A DNA stretch of 64,000 bases, from NCBI GenBank assembly GCA_025999455.1, contig AP024683.1, positions 131,501 to 195,500 of the forward strand, in the 5' to 3' direction. The DNA comes from Geminicoccaceae bacterium. Its GTDB lineage: Bacteria > Pseudomonadota > Alphaproteobacteria > Geminicoccales > Geminicoccaceae. Positions 22,196 through 30,008 of the stretch are shown piece by piece (position 1 is the stretch's first letter; every line of letters starts with the position of its first letter). The notes under the pieces were generated by a model that saw only the letters and a list, made by a program, of their open reading frames with translations, had not been told where the DNA came from and made no database searches. A program made the position numbers and the translations under genes.

Positions 22196-23847
22196 GGGGC
22201 GGTCGCGCGTCGATTGCGGGGTGAGCCCTCGATCGTGAGCCCCAAAAGCGGGATGTCGATCCGTAAGGGCGCGGGCTCGGGCGGCTGCCACCGGCGGGCG
22301 CGATAGAGGACGAGCTCCCGATCCGGGAGCGGACGGTAGGGCACGGCGCGCACGGGAACGCGGCCGAGCTCGACGAACCGGTCGGAAGCGAGCACCCGCT
22401 CGAAGCGCGCCATGACCGGAAGGTCGGTCCAGAAATCGGCCTGGGCCACGACCATGTCGACGCCTTCGCGGGCGAGCCGTTCGGCGATCTCGCCCTCGGT
22501 CAGGGGCTTTTCCTCGACGCCCAGGCTACGCCGGGCCGCGACCTCGAGGAGGAGCTTGTCGGCGCGCAGGACCGCGATGTCGTCGCGGCCGCTCGCCTTG
22601 AGCCAGAAGACGAGCGTACCGTCGCGCTCGCCCGCCACGAGCACGGTGGAGCCGGGTCGGGCGAGCGCGGCGGCCGTAGCGGCGGCGTCCCGGTAGCCCG
22701 TGATCGCCGGCGGTCGGGCGAAGAGGAACCCCTGCGCGAAGCCCGCGAGCCCCAAGAGCAGTGCGAGACGGCCGGCCCAGGGTGCGGGCACGGTCCGGGC
22801 GAGCGCGAGGAGCCCCAGGGCCGCGAGCGGCGGGAGGAGGTGAAGCCCCTGCCGATCCTCTTTGAGCGCGGTGAACGAAAAGAAGAGGTAGGCGCAGACG
22901 AACCAGCCCAGGAGGAACGGCAGCTCGCGGGCGAGCGAGCCGTCGCGCAGGAGCACGGGGAGCCGCAAGAGGAACAGGAGGGCGAGGAGCAAAAGAACGA
23001 TCCCGCCCATCCGCGGCAGCTCGAGCAGGTACCAGACCCAGCTCAGAGCCTCGGTCGGTTGCAGGACGAGATCTTCCGCACCGGCGAGATTGGCGAGGTT
23101 GTGGCGGCCGAAGACGGCCTGGTGGACGACCCAGGGGAGGAGCGCCAGGCCGACGAAAAGATGCGCGCCGCGCACGCTCCGGTCACGGATCGCCGAGGGG
23201 CCGAGCCGGAGCCAGGCGGCGAGCGGGAGGAGCGGCAGGGCGTAGACGGTCGTGAGCTTGGTCCAGATCCCGGCGGCGAGCGCCGCGGCCCCGCCCCACA
23301 AACCGACCGGCCGACCGTCCCGCAGCCAGGCGAGGAGACAGGCCGCGGCGAGTGCGGGAAAGGCGGCCGAGGGGATCTCGAGCATGACCTGCCGGGTCCA
23401 GAAGGAGATCGCCGGTGCGCCCAGGACGAGGAGTGCACCGCCCGCGGCCCCCGAGTCGCCGAGCTGCGGGCGCAGGATCGCCACGACGACGAGGCCCAAC
23501 AGGAAGGCGTGCAGGGCGACCGGGAAGAGACTTACCGTCTCCGAGATCCCGAAGGCCAGCACGAAGGGTAGGCTCACCAGGTAGAAGAGCGGCGGATAGA
23601 AGAAGAAGGTGAGCGCCGGCCAAGTGAGGTAATAGTCGAACGCCCACTGGACCGGCCGGTCGAGCGGCCATTCCCGCAGCGCATCGGCGAGCAGCACGGC
23701 GTTCAGCGCGTGCCGTGGCGCATCGGCCCAGAGGAAGCCGTCCGGGGCCGGCGCGGTGAGCCAGAGCGCGAGGGCCCCCGCGGCGACGAGGAGGGTGGCG
23801 AAGAGCCGACCGGCCCGCCCCGCCGGAGCGCTCCCGTCCGTGGTCAC
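22192..23847 (-). CDS. GT-C family (ArnT/PMT-like) membrane glycosyltransferase
   Basis: A 551-residue integral membrane protein with about ten to twelve hydrophobic helices in residues 15-400 and a soluble C-terminal region (about 405-551). The first extracytoplasmic loop carries an acidic motif (FLWADAPRHALNAVLLADAL, about 38-57), the place where GT-C enzymes have their catalytic aspartate. Such enzymes use lipid-linked sugars as donors to glycosylate lipids or proteins on the periplasmic side. Acceptor and donor are unknown. GTG or ATG usage at the start is consistent with 23847; the gene overlaps the upstream TauE stop by four bases and so forms one unit with it. Confidence 0.75.
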   Translation of the reverse strand: MTTDGSAPAGRAGRLFATLLVAAGALALWLTAPAPDGFLWADAPRHALNAVLLADALREWPLDRPVQWAFDYYLTWPALTFFFYPPLFYLVSLPFVLAFGISETVSLFPVALHAFLLGLVVVAILRPQLGDSGAAGGALLVLGAPAISFWTRQVMLEIPSAAFPALAAACLLAWLRDGRPVGLWGGAAALAAGIWTKLTTVYALPLLPLAAWLRLGPSAIRDRSVRGAHLFVGLALLPWVVHQAVFGRHNLANLAGAEDLVLQPTEALSWVWYLLELPRMGGIVLLLLALLFLLRLPVLLRDGSLARELPFLLGWFVCAYLFFSFTALKEDRQGLHLLPPLAALGLLALARTVPAPWAGRLALLLGLAGFAQGFLFARPPAITGYRDAAATAAALARPGSTVLVAGERDGTLVFWLKASGRDDIAVLRADKLLLEVAARRSLGVEEKPLTEGEIAERLAREGVDMVVAQADFWTDLPVMARFERVLASDRFVELGRVPVRAVPYRPLPDRELVLYRARRWQPPEPAPLRIDIPLLGLTIEGSPRNRRATAP

Positions 23848-24755
23848 GAGGCGAGCGAATAGAGATCGGCCGGCTGGGCGACGAGGTCCCAGGCGAGCCG
23901 GGTGCAGACGGCGAGGGTGAGGAGCGCGAAGAGCACGCGGAGCTGCTCACCGCGGAGTGCACTGCTCGCGCGCGCGCCGAGCTGGGCGCCCACGACGCCG
24001 CCCACGATCAGCAGGAGGGCCAAGACGATGTCGACCGTGCGGTTGTTGTAGGCGTGGAGGAAGGTCGTGAGCGCGGTCACGAACGCGACCTGCAGGAGCG
24101 AGGTGCCGACGACCACGCGGGTCGGCATCCCGATGAGGTAGATCATCGCCGGGATCATGACGAAGGCACCGCCGACGCCGAGCACGGCGGCCAAGACCCC
24201 GACCAGCGCGCCGACCGCGAGTGGGACGAAGGCGCTGATGTAGAGCCGCGATTCGGTGAAGCGGATCTTGAGCGGCAGGCGGTGGATCAGGAGGTGGCGA
24301 TGCGCCCGCTGCGGCGGGCGCGGTACCGGCCGCCGCTGGGCCCAGAGCGCCCGGCTGCTCTCGACGAGCATGAGGCCACCCACGATCGCGAGCAGCAGGA
24401 CGAAGCCCAGAGAGATGACCGTCTCGACCTGGCCGATCGCGGCGAGCCAGCGGAAGAGTAGGACGCCCGCGGCGGAGCCGAGGAAGCCTCCGGCCGTCAA
24501 GACGAGGCCCATCTTGACGTCGACCGTGCCGCGCTTGAGGTGCGCCAACACGCCCGAGACCGAGGAGGCGAGGACCTGGGGTGCCGCGGTCCCGACCGCC
24601 ACCGCGGGTGGGATGCCGATGAAGATCAGGAGGGGCGTGATGAGGAACCCCCCGCCCACGCCGAAGACACCGGACAAGAACCCGACCGCACCGCCGAGGC
24701 CCAGCAAAACGAGGAGATTGGCCGAAAGCTCGGCGATCGGGAGGTAGATGTCCAT
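23844..24755 (-). CDS. TauE/SafE family sulfite/organosulfur anion exporter
   Basis: A 303-residue membrane protein with eight predicted helices in two homologous halves. Each half begins with the family glycine motif: SGVFGVGGGFLITPLLI (about residues 29-45) and AAVLGVGGAFVMIPAMI (about 190-206). The central cytoplasmic loop (about 140-165) is arginine rich. TauE/SafE proteins are thought to export sulfite, sulfoacetate or related anions, but substrates vary. ATG at 24755. The downstream glycosyltransferase start overlaps its stop. Confidence 0.88.
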   Translation of the reverse strand: MDIYLPIAELSANLLVLLGLGGAVGFLSGVFGVGGGFLITPLLIFIGIPPAVAVGTAAPQVLASSVSGVLAHLKRGTVDVKMGLVLTAGGFLGSAAGVLLFRWLAAIGQVETVISLGFVLLLAIVGGLMLVESSRALWAQRRPVPRPPQRAHRHLLIHRLPLKIRFTESRLYISAFVPLAVGALVGVLAAVLGVGGAFVMIPAMIYLIGMPTRVVVGTSLLQVAFVTALTTFLHAYNNRTVDIVLALLLIVGGVVGAQLGARASSALRGEQLRVLFALLTLAVCTRLAWDLVAQPADLYSLAS

Positions 24756-24867
24756 GGAGCGGGCGGCCCGCCACGGCAGGTTGCGGGACTGACACGCCGG
24801 GCCGCATCCGCTGTCAAGCCGAACCGCACCGGGCGCGGCGGTTCGGGTTCGCAGCGTGGCGCCCGGC

Positions 24868-26259
24868 TCACGCCCGGCCGGCGACCGGCACGTCCCCTTC
24901 GCGGGCGAGGCGACGGATCGCCTCGCGGAACGCCGCGACCGTGTCTTCGACCTCGGCTGGGCCGTGGGTCGCGGACGCGAGCATCGCGAGCTGGCCGCTC
25001 ACGTCGACGCCGGCCGTGAGGAGGGCCAGGCGGATGCGCTGGGCGAGCCGCGGCGGCCGGGCCTTGAGCTCGTCGAACGGGATCGCGAGCGGATCGAACC
25101 GGAGCGGGTCGAGTGGCCGGCCGTTCGGGTTGGGGAAGAGGTGGACGCCCGAGAAGGTGCCGTAGGCGGCCCAGGGCACACCGAGCTCGGCGAAGAGCTC
25201 GTTCAAACGCGCCCGGAGCGCGGCCGCGGTGGCGCTCGCTCTCGCACAAGGCTCGCCCGACGCGACGAGTTCGAGGGTGGCGATCCCCGCGGCGGCCGAG
25301 ACCGGGTTGGCGTTGAAGGTACCGGGATGGCCGATCTTCTCCTCGCCCCGCTCGCGGGTGCGGACGAAGTCGAGCGCGTCCAGGATCTCGGCACGCCCGC
25401 CGAGAGCACCACCCGGGAGCCCGCCCGCCACGATCTTGGCGAACGTCGAGAGATCGGGCCGCACGCCGTAGATCGCCTGCGCACCACCCGGCGCCACGCG
25501 GAACCCCGTCACGACCTCGTCGAAGATCAAAAGGGCGCCGTGCCGCGCGGTCGCCTCGCGCAGCGCCTGCGGAAAGCCGTCGCGGGTCGGCACCATGCCG
25601 AACGAGGCGCCGGTCGGCTCGAGGATCACGGCGGCGATCTCGCGATCGGTCGCGAGCACCGCCTCGACCGCGGCCAGATCGTTCGGGTCGCACAGCACGA
25701 CGTTCTCGGCCACGGCGTCGAGCACGCCGCGGGTGGCGGTCCCGTCCATGTGGTTCTGCCAGCCCGAGGTCATGTGGTCGTGCCAGCCGTGGAAATGGGT
25801 GCGGAAGCGGAGGATCTTGCGCCGCTTCGTGAAGGCGCGGGCGAGGCGGACGGCCATGAGCGTCGCTTCCGTGCCCGAGCTCGTGAAGCGGATCTTCTCG
25901 CAGGACGGCACGAGGGCGCGGATCACCTCCGCCCAGCGGATCTCGAGCGGATGATTGGCGCCCGGGTGGGTCATCGCGGCGAGCGCACCCGCGGCGGCCT
26001 CGGTCACCGCCGGATGGCAGTGACCAAGCAGCAGCGCCCCGTGCCCACCGAACCAGTCGATGTAGCGGTTCCCGTCGACGTCCCATTTGTGCGGTCCCCG
26101 GGCGCGCTCGACGTAGATGCCGTAGGGCTCGAGAAAGCGGCCGTCGTGGGTCACGCCGGAGGGGAACAGGGCCCGAGCCTGTTCGGCGAGCCGCGCCGAT
26201 CCGGGCGTACGGGCGCGGTACGCCTCCTCGAGCGAGCGGTTGTCGTGCAGCGGAGCCAT
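24868..26259 (-). CDS. class III aminotransferase, glutamate-1-semialdehyde aminomutase-like
   Basis: PLP enzyme of 463 residues with GSSGTEA-type cofactor phosphate motif (FTSSGTEATLMAVRLAR, about 124-140), the HFHGWHDH segment, the aspartate motif LLIFDEVVTGFR (about 247) and the Schiff-base lysine in TFAKIVAGGLPGGALGGR (about residue 276). It resembles HemL in domain order but is longer (about 463 versus 425-430) and keeps the C-terminal GVDVSG region. No other haem gene is near, so it may be a GSA-like enzyme acting on another omega- or beta-amino compound. ATG at 26259. Confidence 0.85.
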   Translation of the reverse strand: MAPLHDNRSLEEAYRARTPGSARLAEQARALFPSGVTHDGRFLEPYGIYVERARGPHKWDVDGNRYIDWFGGHGALLLGHCHPAVTEAAAGALAAMTHPGANHPLEIRWAEVIRALVPSCEKIRFTSSGTEATLMAVRLARAFTKRRKILRFRTHFHGWHDHMTSGWQNHMDGTATRGVLDAVAENVVLCDPNDLAAVEAVLATDREIAAVILEPTGASFGMVPTRDGFPQALREATARHGALLIFDEVVTGFRVAPGGAQAIYGVRPDLSTFAKIVAGGLPGGALGGRAEILDALDFVRTRERGEEKIGHPGTFNANPVSAAAGIATLELVASGEPCARASATAAALRARLNELFAELGVPWAAYGTFSGVHLFPNPNGRPLDPLRFDPLAIPFDELKARPPRLAQRIRLALLTAGVDVSGQLAMLASATHGPAEVEDTVAAFREAIRRLAREGDVPVAGRA

Positions 26260-26423
26260 GCGGGCGCTCCCGATCCGGGGTGACGCCCGAACCTAGCAGG
26301 CGCCCGGCCGGCCGGAACCGTGCGCGTGCGCATGGCCGGCGCGCGAGCCGGCCTCGTTCGCCGGACCTTCGGGGCGGCTTCCGGGCGATACCGGCGCTCG
26401 GCCGCAGCCGTTAGGATGCGCGC

Positions 26424-27989
26424 ATGTCCGACCACCCGAGCGATCCCTACACGCCTACCCTCGCGCCCCGTGGCGAGCGGCGAGCGGCTCCGGCGCGCGC
26501 GCCGGCCGTCCCGAGGAGCACGCCGGTCCCTTCGCCCGGGCGCGCACCGTTCCGCCTCGTCGCCCACGCGGTCGGCTGGCTCCTCTTGCTGCTGGCCGGC
26601 GCCATGCTCCTGCCGATGGCGGTCGATTTGGCCGACGGGCATCCGGACTGGAAGGGCTTTGCGGGCGGCACGCTCGTGACCGCGTTCGTCGGCACCGCGC
26701 TCCTCCTCGCCACGCGCGGGCCGCTGCCGCCGATCGACCTGCGGACGGGCTTCTTGTTGACCTCCCTCACCTGGGCGGCGGTCGCCTGGTTCGCCGCCCT
26801 GCCGTTCGAGCTCGGCAGCATCGGCCTGTCGACCACCGATGCGGTGTTCGAGACCGTCTCGGGGCTCACCACGACCGGGGCCACGGTGATCACGGGGCTC
26901 GACACGGCACCCCGCGGGCTCCTCCTCTGGCGCTCGCTCCTGCAGTTCGTGGGCGGTGCCGGGATCGTCCTCATCGGGCTCGTCATGCTGCCGTTCCTCC
27001 GGATCGGCGGGATGCAGCTCTTCCGCACCGAAAGCTCGGACAAATCCGACAAGCTCCTGCCCTCGACCGGGGCGATCGCCGCGCGGCTGCTCGGCATCTA
27101 CGTGGCCCTGGTGGGGCTCTGCGCGCTCGCGCTCGCCGCCGTCGGGCTCGACACGTTCGACGCGCTGAACCACGCCATGACCGCGGTCTCGACCGGGGGC
27201 TACTCCACCCGCGACGCCTCGATCGCCGCCTTCGCGAGCCCCGCGGTCGAGTGGGTCCTCATCATCTTCATGGTGCTCGGTGCGCTGCCCTTCATGCGCT
27301 ACCTCGCGATCCTCCAGGGACGCGGGCACCTCTTCTGGCAGGACGGCCAGATCCGCGTGTTCCTCGCCATCGTCGGGCTCGTGGCCTCGGCACTCGCCGC
27401 CTGGCTCGTCCTCGCCGAGGGGCGCTCGTTCCACGACGCTTGGCGCGCGGCCCTCTTCAACACCGTCTCGGTGATCACCACGACCGGCTATGCGAGCGAG
27501 GACTATCAGCTCTGGGGCACGCCCGTGCTCGGCCTCCTCCTCGCGATCACGGTGCTCGGCGCCTGCACCGGCTCGACCGCCGGCGGGATCAAGATCTTCC
27601 GCGTGCAGATCCTGTGGACCGCCTCGCTCCTCTACGTGCAGAGCCTGATCCTGCCGAGCCGGGTCGTGCGCCCGCGTTACGCCGGCCGGCCGATCGACCA
27701 GGAGCTGATCGGCTCGGTGTTGAGCTTCGTCTTCTTCTTCATCGGCTCGTGGGGTGTGTTCTCGGTCGTGCTTTCGGCCCTCGGTCTCGATCTCGTGACC
27801 GCGGTGTCGGGTGCGGCGACCGCGCTCGCCAACGTGGGCCCGGGTCTCGGTCCGATCATCGGCCCGTCGGGCAACTTCCAGACCTTGAGCGATCCAGCGA
27901 AGTGGGTCCTCGTGCTCGCCATGCTCCTGGGCCGGCTCGAATTCTTCACCCTGCTCGTGCTCCTCCACCCGGCCTTCTGGCGGCGCTGA
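26424..27989 (+). CDS. trkH: Trk-type potassium uptake membrane subunit
   Basis: Integral membrane K+ transporter of 521 residues. The four pore loops with their selectivity-filter glycines are recognisable: SGLTTTGATVI (about residue 150), AVSTGGYSTRDASI (about 255), SVITTTGYASEDY (about 350) and ANVGPGLGPI (about 470). It is made of repeated membrane-pore-membrane units. The first 45 residues are a proline/arginine-rich cytoplasmic head longer than usual. The regulatory NAD-binding subunit TrkA is not in the window. ATG at 26424 follows a 164-base gap after the divergent aminotransferase in which I see no other gene. Confidence 0.92.
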   Translation: MSDHPSDPYTPTLAPRGERRAAPARAPAVPRSTPVPSPGRAPFRLVAHAVGWLLLLLAGAMLLPMAVDLADGHPDWKGFAGGTLVTAFVGTALLLATRGPLPPIDLRTGFLLTSLTWAAVAWFAALPFELGSIGLSTTDAVFETVSGLTTTGATVITGLDTAPRGLLLWRSLLQFVGGAGIVLIGLVMLPFLRIGGMQLFRTESSDKSDKLLPSTGAIAARLLGIYVALVGLCALALAAVGLDTFDALNHAMTAVSTGGYSTRDASIAAFASPAVEWVLIIFMVLGALPFMRYLAILQGRGHLFWQDGQIRVFLAIVGLVASALAAWLVLAEGRSFHDAWRAALFNTVSVITTTGYASEDYQLWGTPVLGLLLAITVLGACTGSTAGGIKIFRVQILWTASLLYVQSLILPSRVVRPRYAGRPIDQELIGSVLSFVFFFIGSWGVFSVVLSALGLDLVTAVSGAATALANVGPGLGPIIGPSGNFQTLSDPAKWVLVLAMLLGRLEFFTLLVLLHPAFWRR

Positions 27990-28092
27990 GATCGGGTGCA
28001 GGTCGGCGCGGAAGAGCTGCCCGTGGTTCCGGTCCGCCCGGTTCTCCTGCTAAGACCGGCCGCGTGATCCCGCACAGCGGTCCCGTCGTCCC

Positions 28093-29418
28093 ATGATCCC
28101 GCGTTATTCCCGGCCCGAGATGGCCGAGATCTTCGCGCCCCGGGCGCGGCTTTCGACCTGGCTCGAGGTCGAACTCGCCGCCGCCGAGGCGATGGCCGAG
28201 CTCGGCCTCGTGCCGGCCGACGATGTCGCCACCTTGCGGCGCAAGGTCGCCGAAGCGGGGCCCGCCCTGATCGATCCCGAGCGGGTCGAGGCGATCGAGA
28301 AGGTCACGCGGCACGACGTGATCGCCTTCTTGACCCACCTCGAGGAGCGGCTCGGGCCGGAAGCGCGCTGGCTCCATCTCGGGATGACGAGCTCGGATCT
28401 CTTGGACACCGCGCTCGCCATCCAGCTCGTCCGCGCCACGGACCTCTTGCGCGCGGACCTCGAGCGGGTGCTCGCGGCCCTTCGCGGGCGGGCGCTCGAA
28501 CATCGCGACACGCCGTGTATCGGCCGCTCGCACGGGATCCACGCCGAGCCCACGAGCTTCGGGCTCAAGCTCTTGGGGCACTGGGCCGAGTTCGACCGCT
28601 GCCGGGTGCGGCTCGAGGCGGCGCGGCGGGAGATCGCGACCTGCGCGATCAGCGGGCCGGTCGGCACCTTCGCCTCCGTGCCGCCCGCGGTCGAGGCCGC
28701 CGTGGCCCGCCGGTTCGGCCTCGCGGTCGAGCCGGTCTCGACGCAGGTGATCCCGCGCGACCGGCACGCCGCGTTCCACTGCGCGCTCGGCCTCCTCGCG
28801 AGTGCGATCGAGCGGCTCGCGACCGAGATCCGGCATCTGCAGCGCACCGAGGTCGGCGAGGCCGAGGAATATTTCCATCCGGGTCAGAAGGGCAGCTCGG
28901 CCATGCCGCACAAGCGGAACCCCGTGCTGTCCGAAAATCTCTGCGGGCTCGCGCGGATGATCCGGGCCGCGGTCACGCCGGCCCTCGAGAACGTCGTGCT
29001 CTGGCACGAGCGCGACATCTCGCACAGCTCGGTCGAGCGGGTGATGCTCCCCGACGCCTGCATCTTGGCCGATTTCGCGCTCGATCGGCTCGCCGGGCTC
29101 GTCGAGCGGCTCGTCGTCTACCCCGAGCGGATGCGGCGGAACCTCGAAGCGACGGGCGGCCTCTACAATTCCCAGCGGGTCCTGCTTGCGCTCACCGAAG
29201 CGGGGCTGCCGCGCCAGGAAGCCTACCTCCTCGTCCAGCGCAACGCGATGCACGCCTTCGAAGAAGGTCGGCCGTTCCTCGACCTGCTGCTCGCCGATCC
29301 CGAGGTGGTCGGCCGGCTCGGGGCCGAGCGGCTGCGGGAGCTTTTCGACCCGCTCTGGCACCTGCGGCGCGTCCCCGAGATCTTCGCCCGCGTCCTCGGG
29401 CCGGAGGCCGCGTCGTGA
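28093..29418 (+). CDS. purB: adenylosuccinate lyase
   Basis: Catalyses two steps of purine synthesis: SAICAR to AICAR and adenylosuccinate to AMP. The 441-residue protein starts MIPRYSRPEMAEIF, carries HDVIAFLTHL (about residue 75), HLGMTSSDLLDTAL (about 95), the active-site histidine segment CIGRSHGIHAEPTSFG (about 140) and the fumarase/lyase signature GSSAMPHKRNP (about 268). This is the short bacterial type common in alphaproteobacteria. The next gene overlaps its stop as GTGA. Confidence 0.97.
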   Translation: MIPRYSRPEMAEIFAPRARLSTWLEVELAAAEAMAELGLVPADDVATLRRKVAEAGPALIDPERVEAIEKVTRHDVIAFLTHLEERLGPEARWLHLGMTSSDLLDTALAIQLVRATDLLRADLERVLAALRGRALEHRDTPCIGRSHGIHAEPTSFGLKLLGHWAEFDRCRVRLEAARREIATCAISGPVGTFASVPPAVEAAVARRFGLAVEPVSTQVIPRDRHAAFHCALGLLASAIERLATEIRHLQRTEVGEAEEYFHPGQKGSSAMPHKRNPVLSENLCGLARMIRAAVTPALENVVLWHERDISHSSVERVMLPDACILADFALDRLAGLVERLVVYPERMRRNLEATGGLYNSQRVLLALTEAGLPRQEAYLLVQRNAMHAFEEGRPFLDLLLADPEVVGRLGAERLRELFDPLWHLRRVPEIFARVLGPEAAS

Positions 29419-30008
29419 GGCGCGCGGCCGTGCTCCTCGCGGGGCTCCTCCTCGCCGCACCGGCCTCGGCCGGAATCCTGGTCGAAGGCCGGCTCGAGGG
29501 TGTGCCCTTGCGGCTCGAGTTCGCCGGGCCCGGCGAGCCCGCGGAGCCGATCGTTCGCGCCACCGTGGCGGGCGAGCCGTTCCTCGTCGACCTCGCGCGC
29601 GGTACCGTCGAACCTCGGGCAACGGCAACGGACGGTCGATCGGACGGGCGGGCGCCGGTCGGCCTCGTCCAGCTCACCCCGCTCGGCGGCGGGGCGATGG
29701 TCGCGGGCCACGGCGGGGCCTGGCAGGTCTTGACCGAGGACGGCCGGGTCTGCGGCGAAGTCCTCGCCTCGGCCTGGATGCTCCGCTTCCTGGAGCCCGC
29801 GGTGCGCGCGGTCGAACTGCTCGAGGCGCACGACCCGCGCCTTCGGCCGCGCTCCCGGCACGGCTGCAGCCCGCTCGCCTTCCGTCACTGGACGCGGCAG
29901 GGCTGGCCGCTCCTGGCCGGCGGGCGGGAGGACGCGGTGTTCGTCACCGAACGGCTGCGCTTCGACCACCCGTATCCGCCGCCGGACGCGGCGACGCCGC
30001 CACGCTGA
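29415..30008 (+). CDS. secreted protein of unknown function downstream of purB
   Basis: A 197-residue protein starting with a clear Sec signal peptide (MRRAAVLLAGLLLAAPASAG, cleavage after ASA). The mature part is beta rich, with single cysteines at about residues 113 and 155 that could form a periplasmic disulfide. I do not recognise the family. GTG at 29415 overlaps the purB stop as GTGA, so it is probably translationally coupled. Its 3' end overlaps the convergent hrpB by 65 bases. Confidence 0.72.
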   Translation: MRRAAVLLAGLLLAAPASAGILVEGRLEGVPLRLEFAGPGEPAEPIVRATVAGEPFLVDLARGTVEPRATATDGRSDGRAPVGLVQLTPLGGGAMVAGHGGAWQVLTEDGRVCGEVLASAWMLRFLEPAVRAVELLEAHDPRLRPRSRHGCSPLAFRHWTRQGWPLLAGGREDAVFVTERLRFDHPYPPPDAATPPR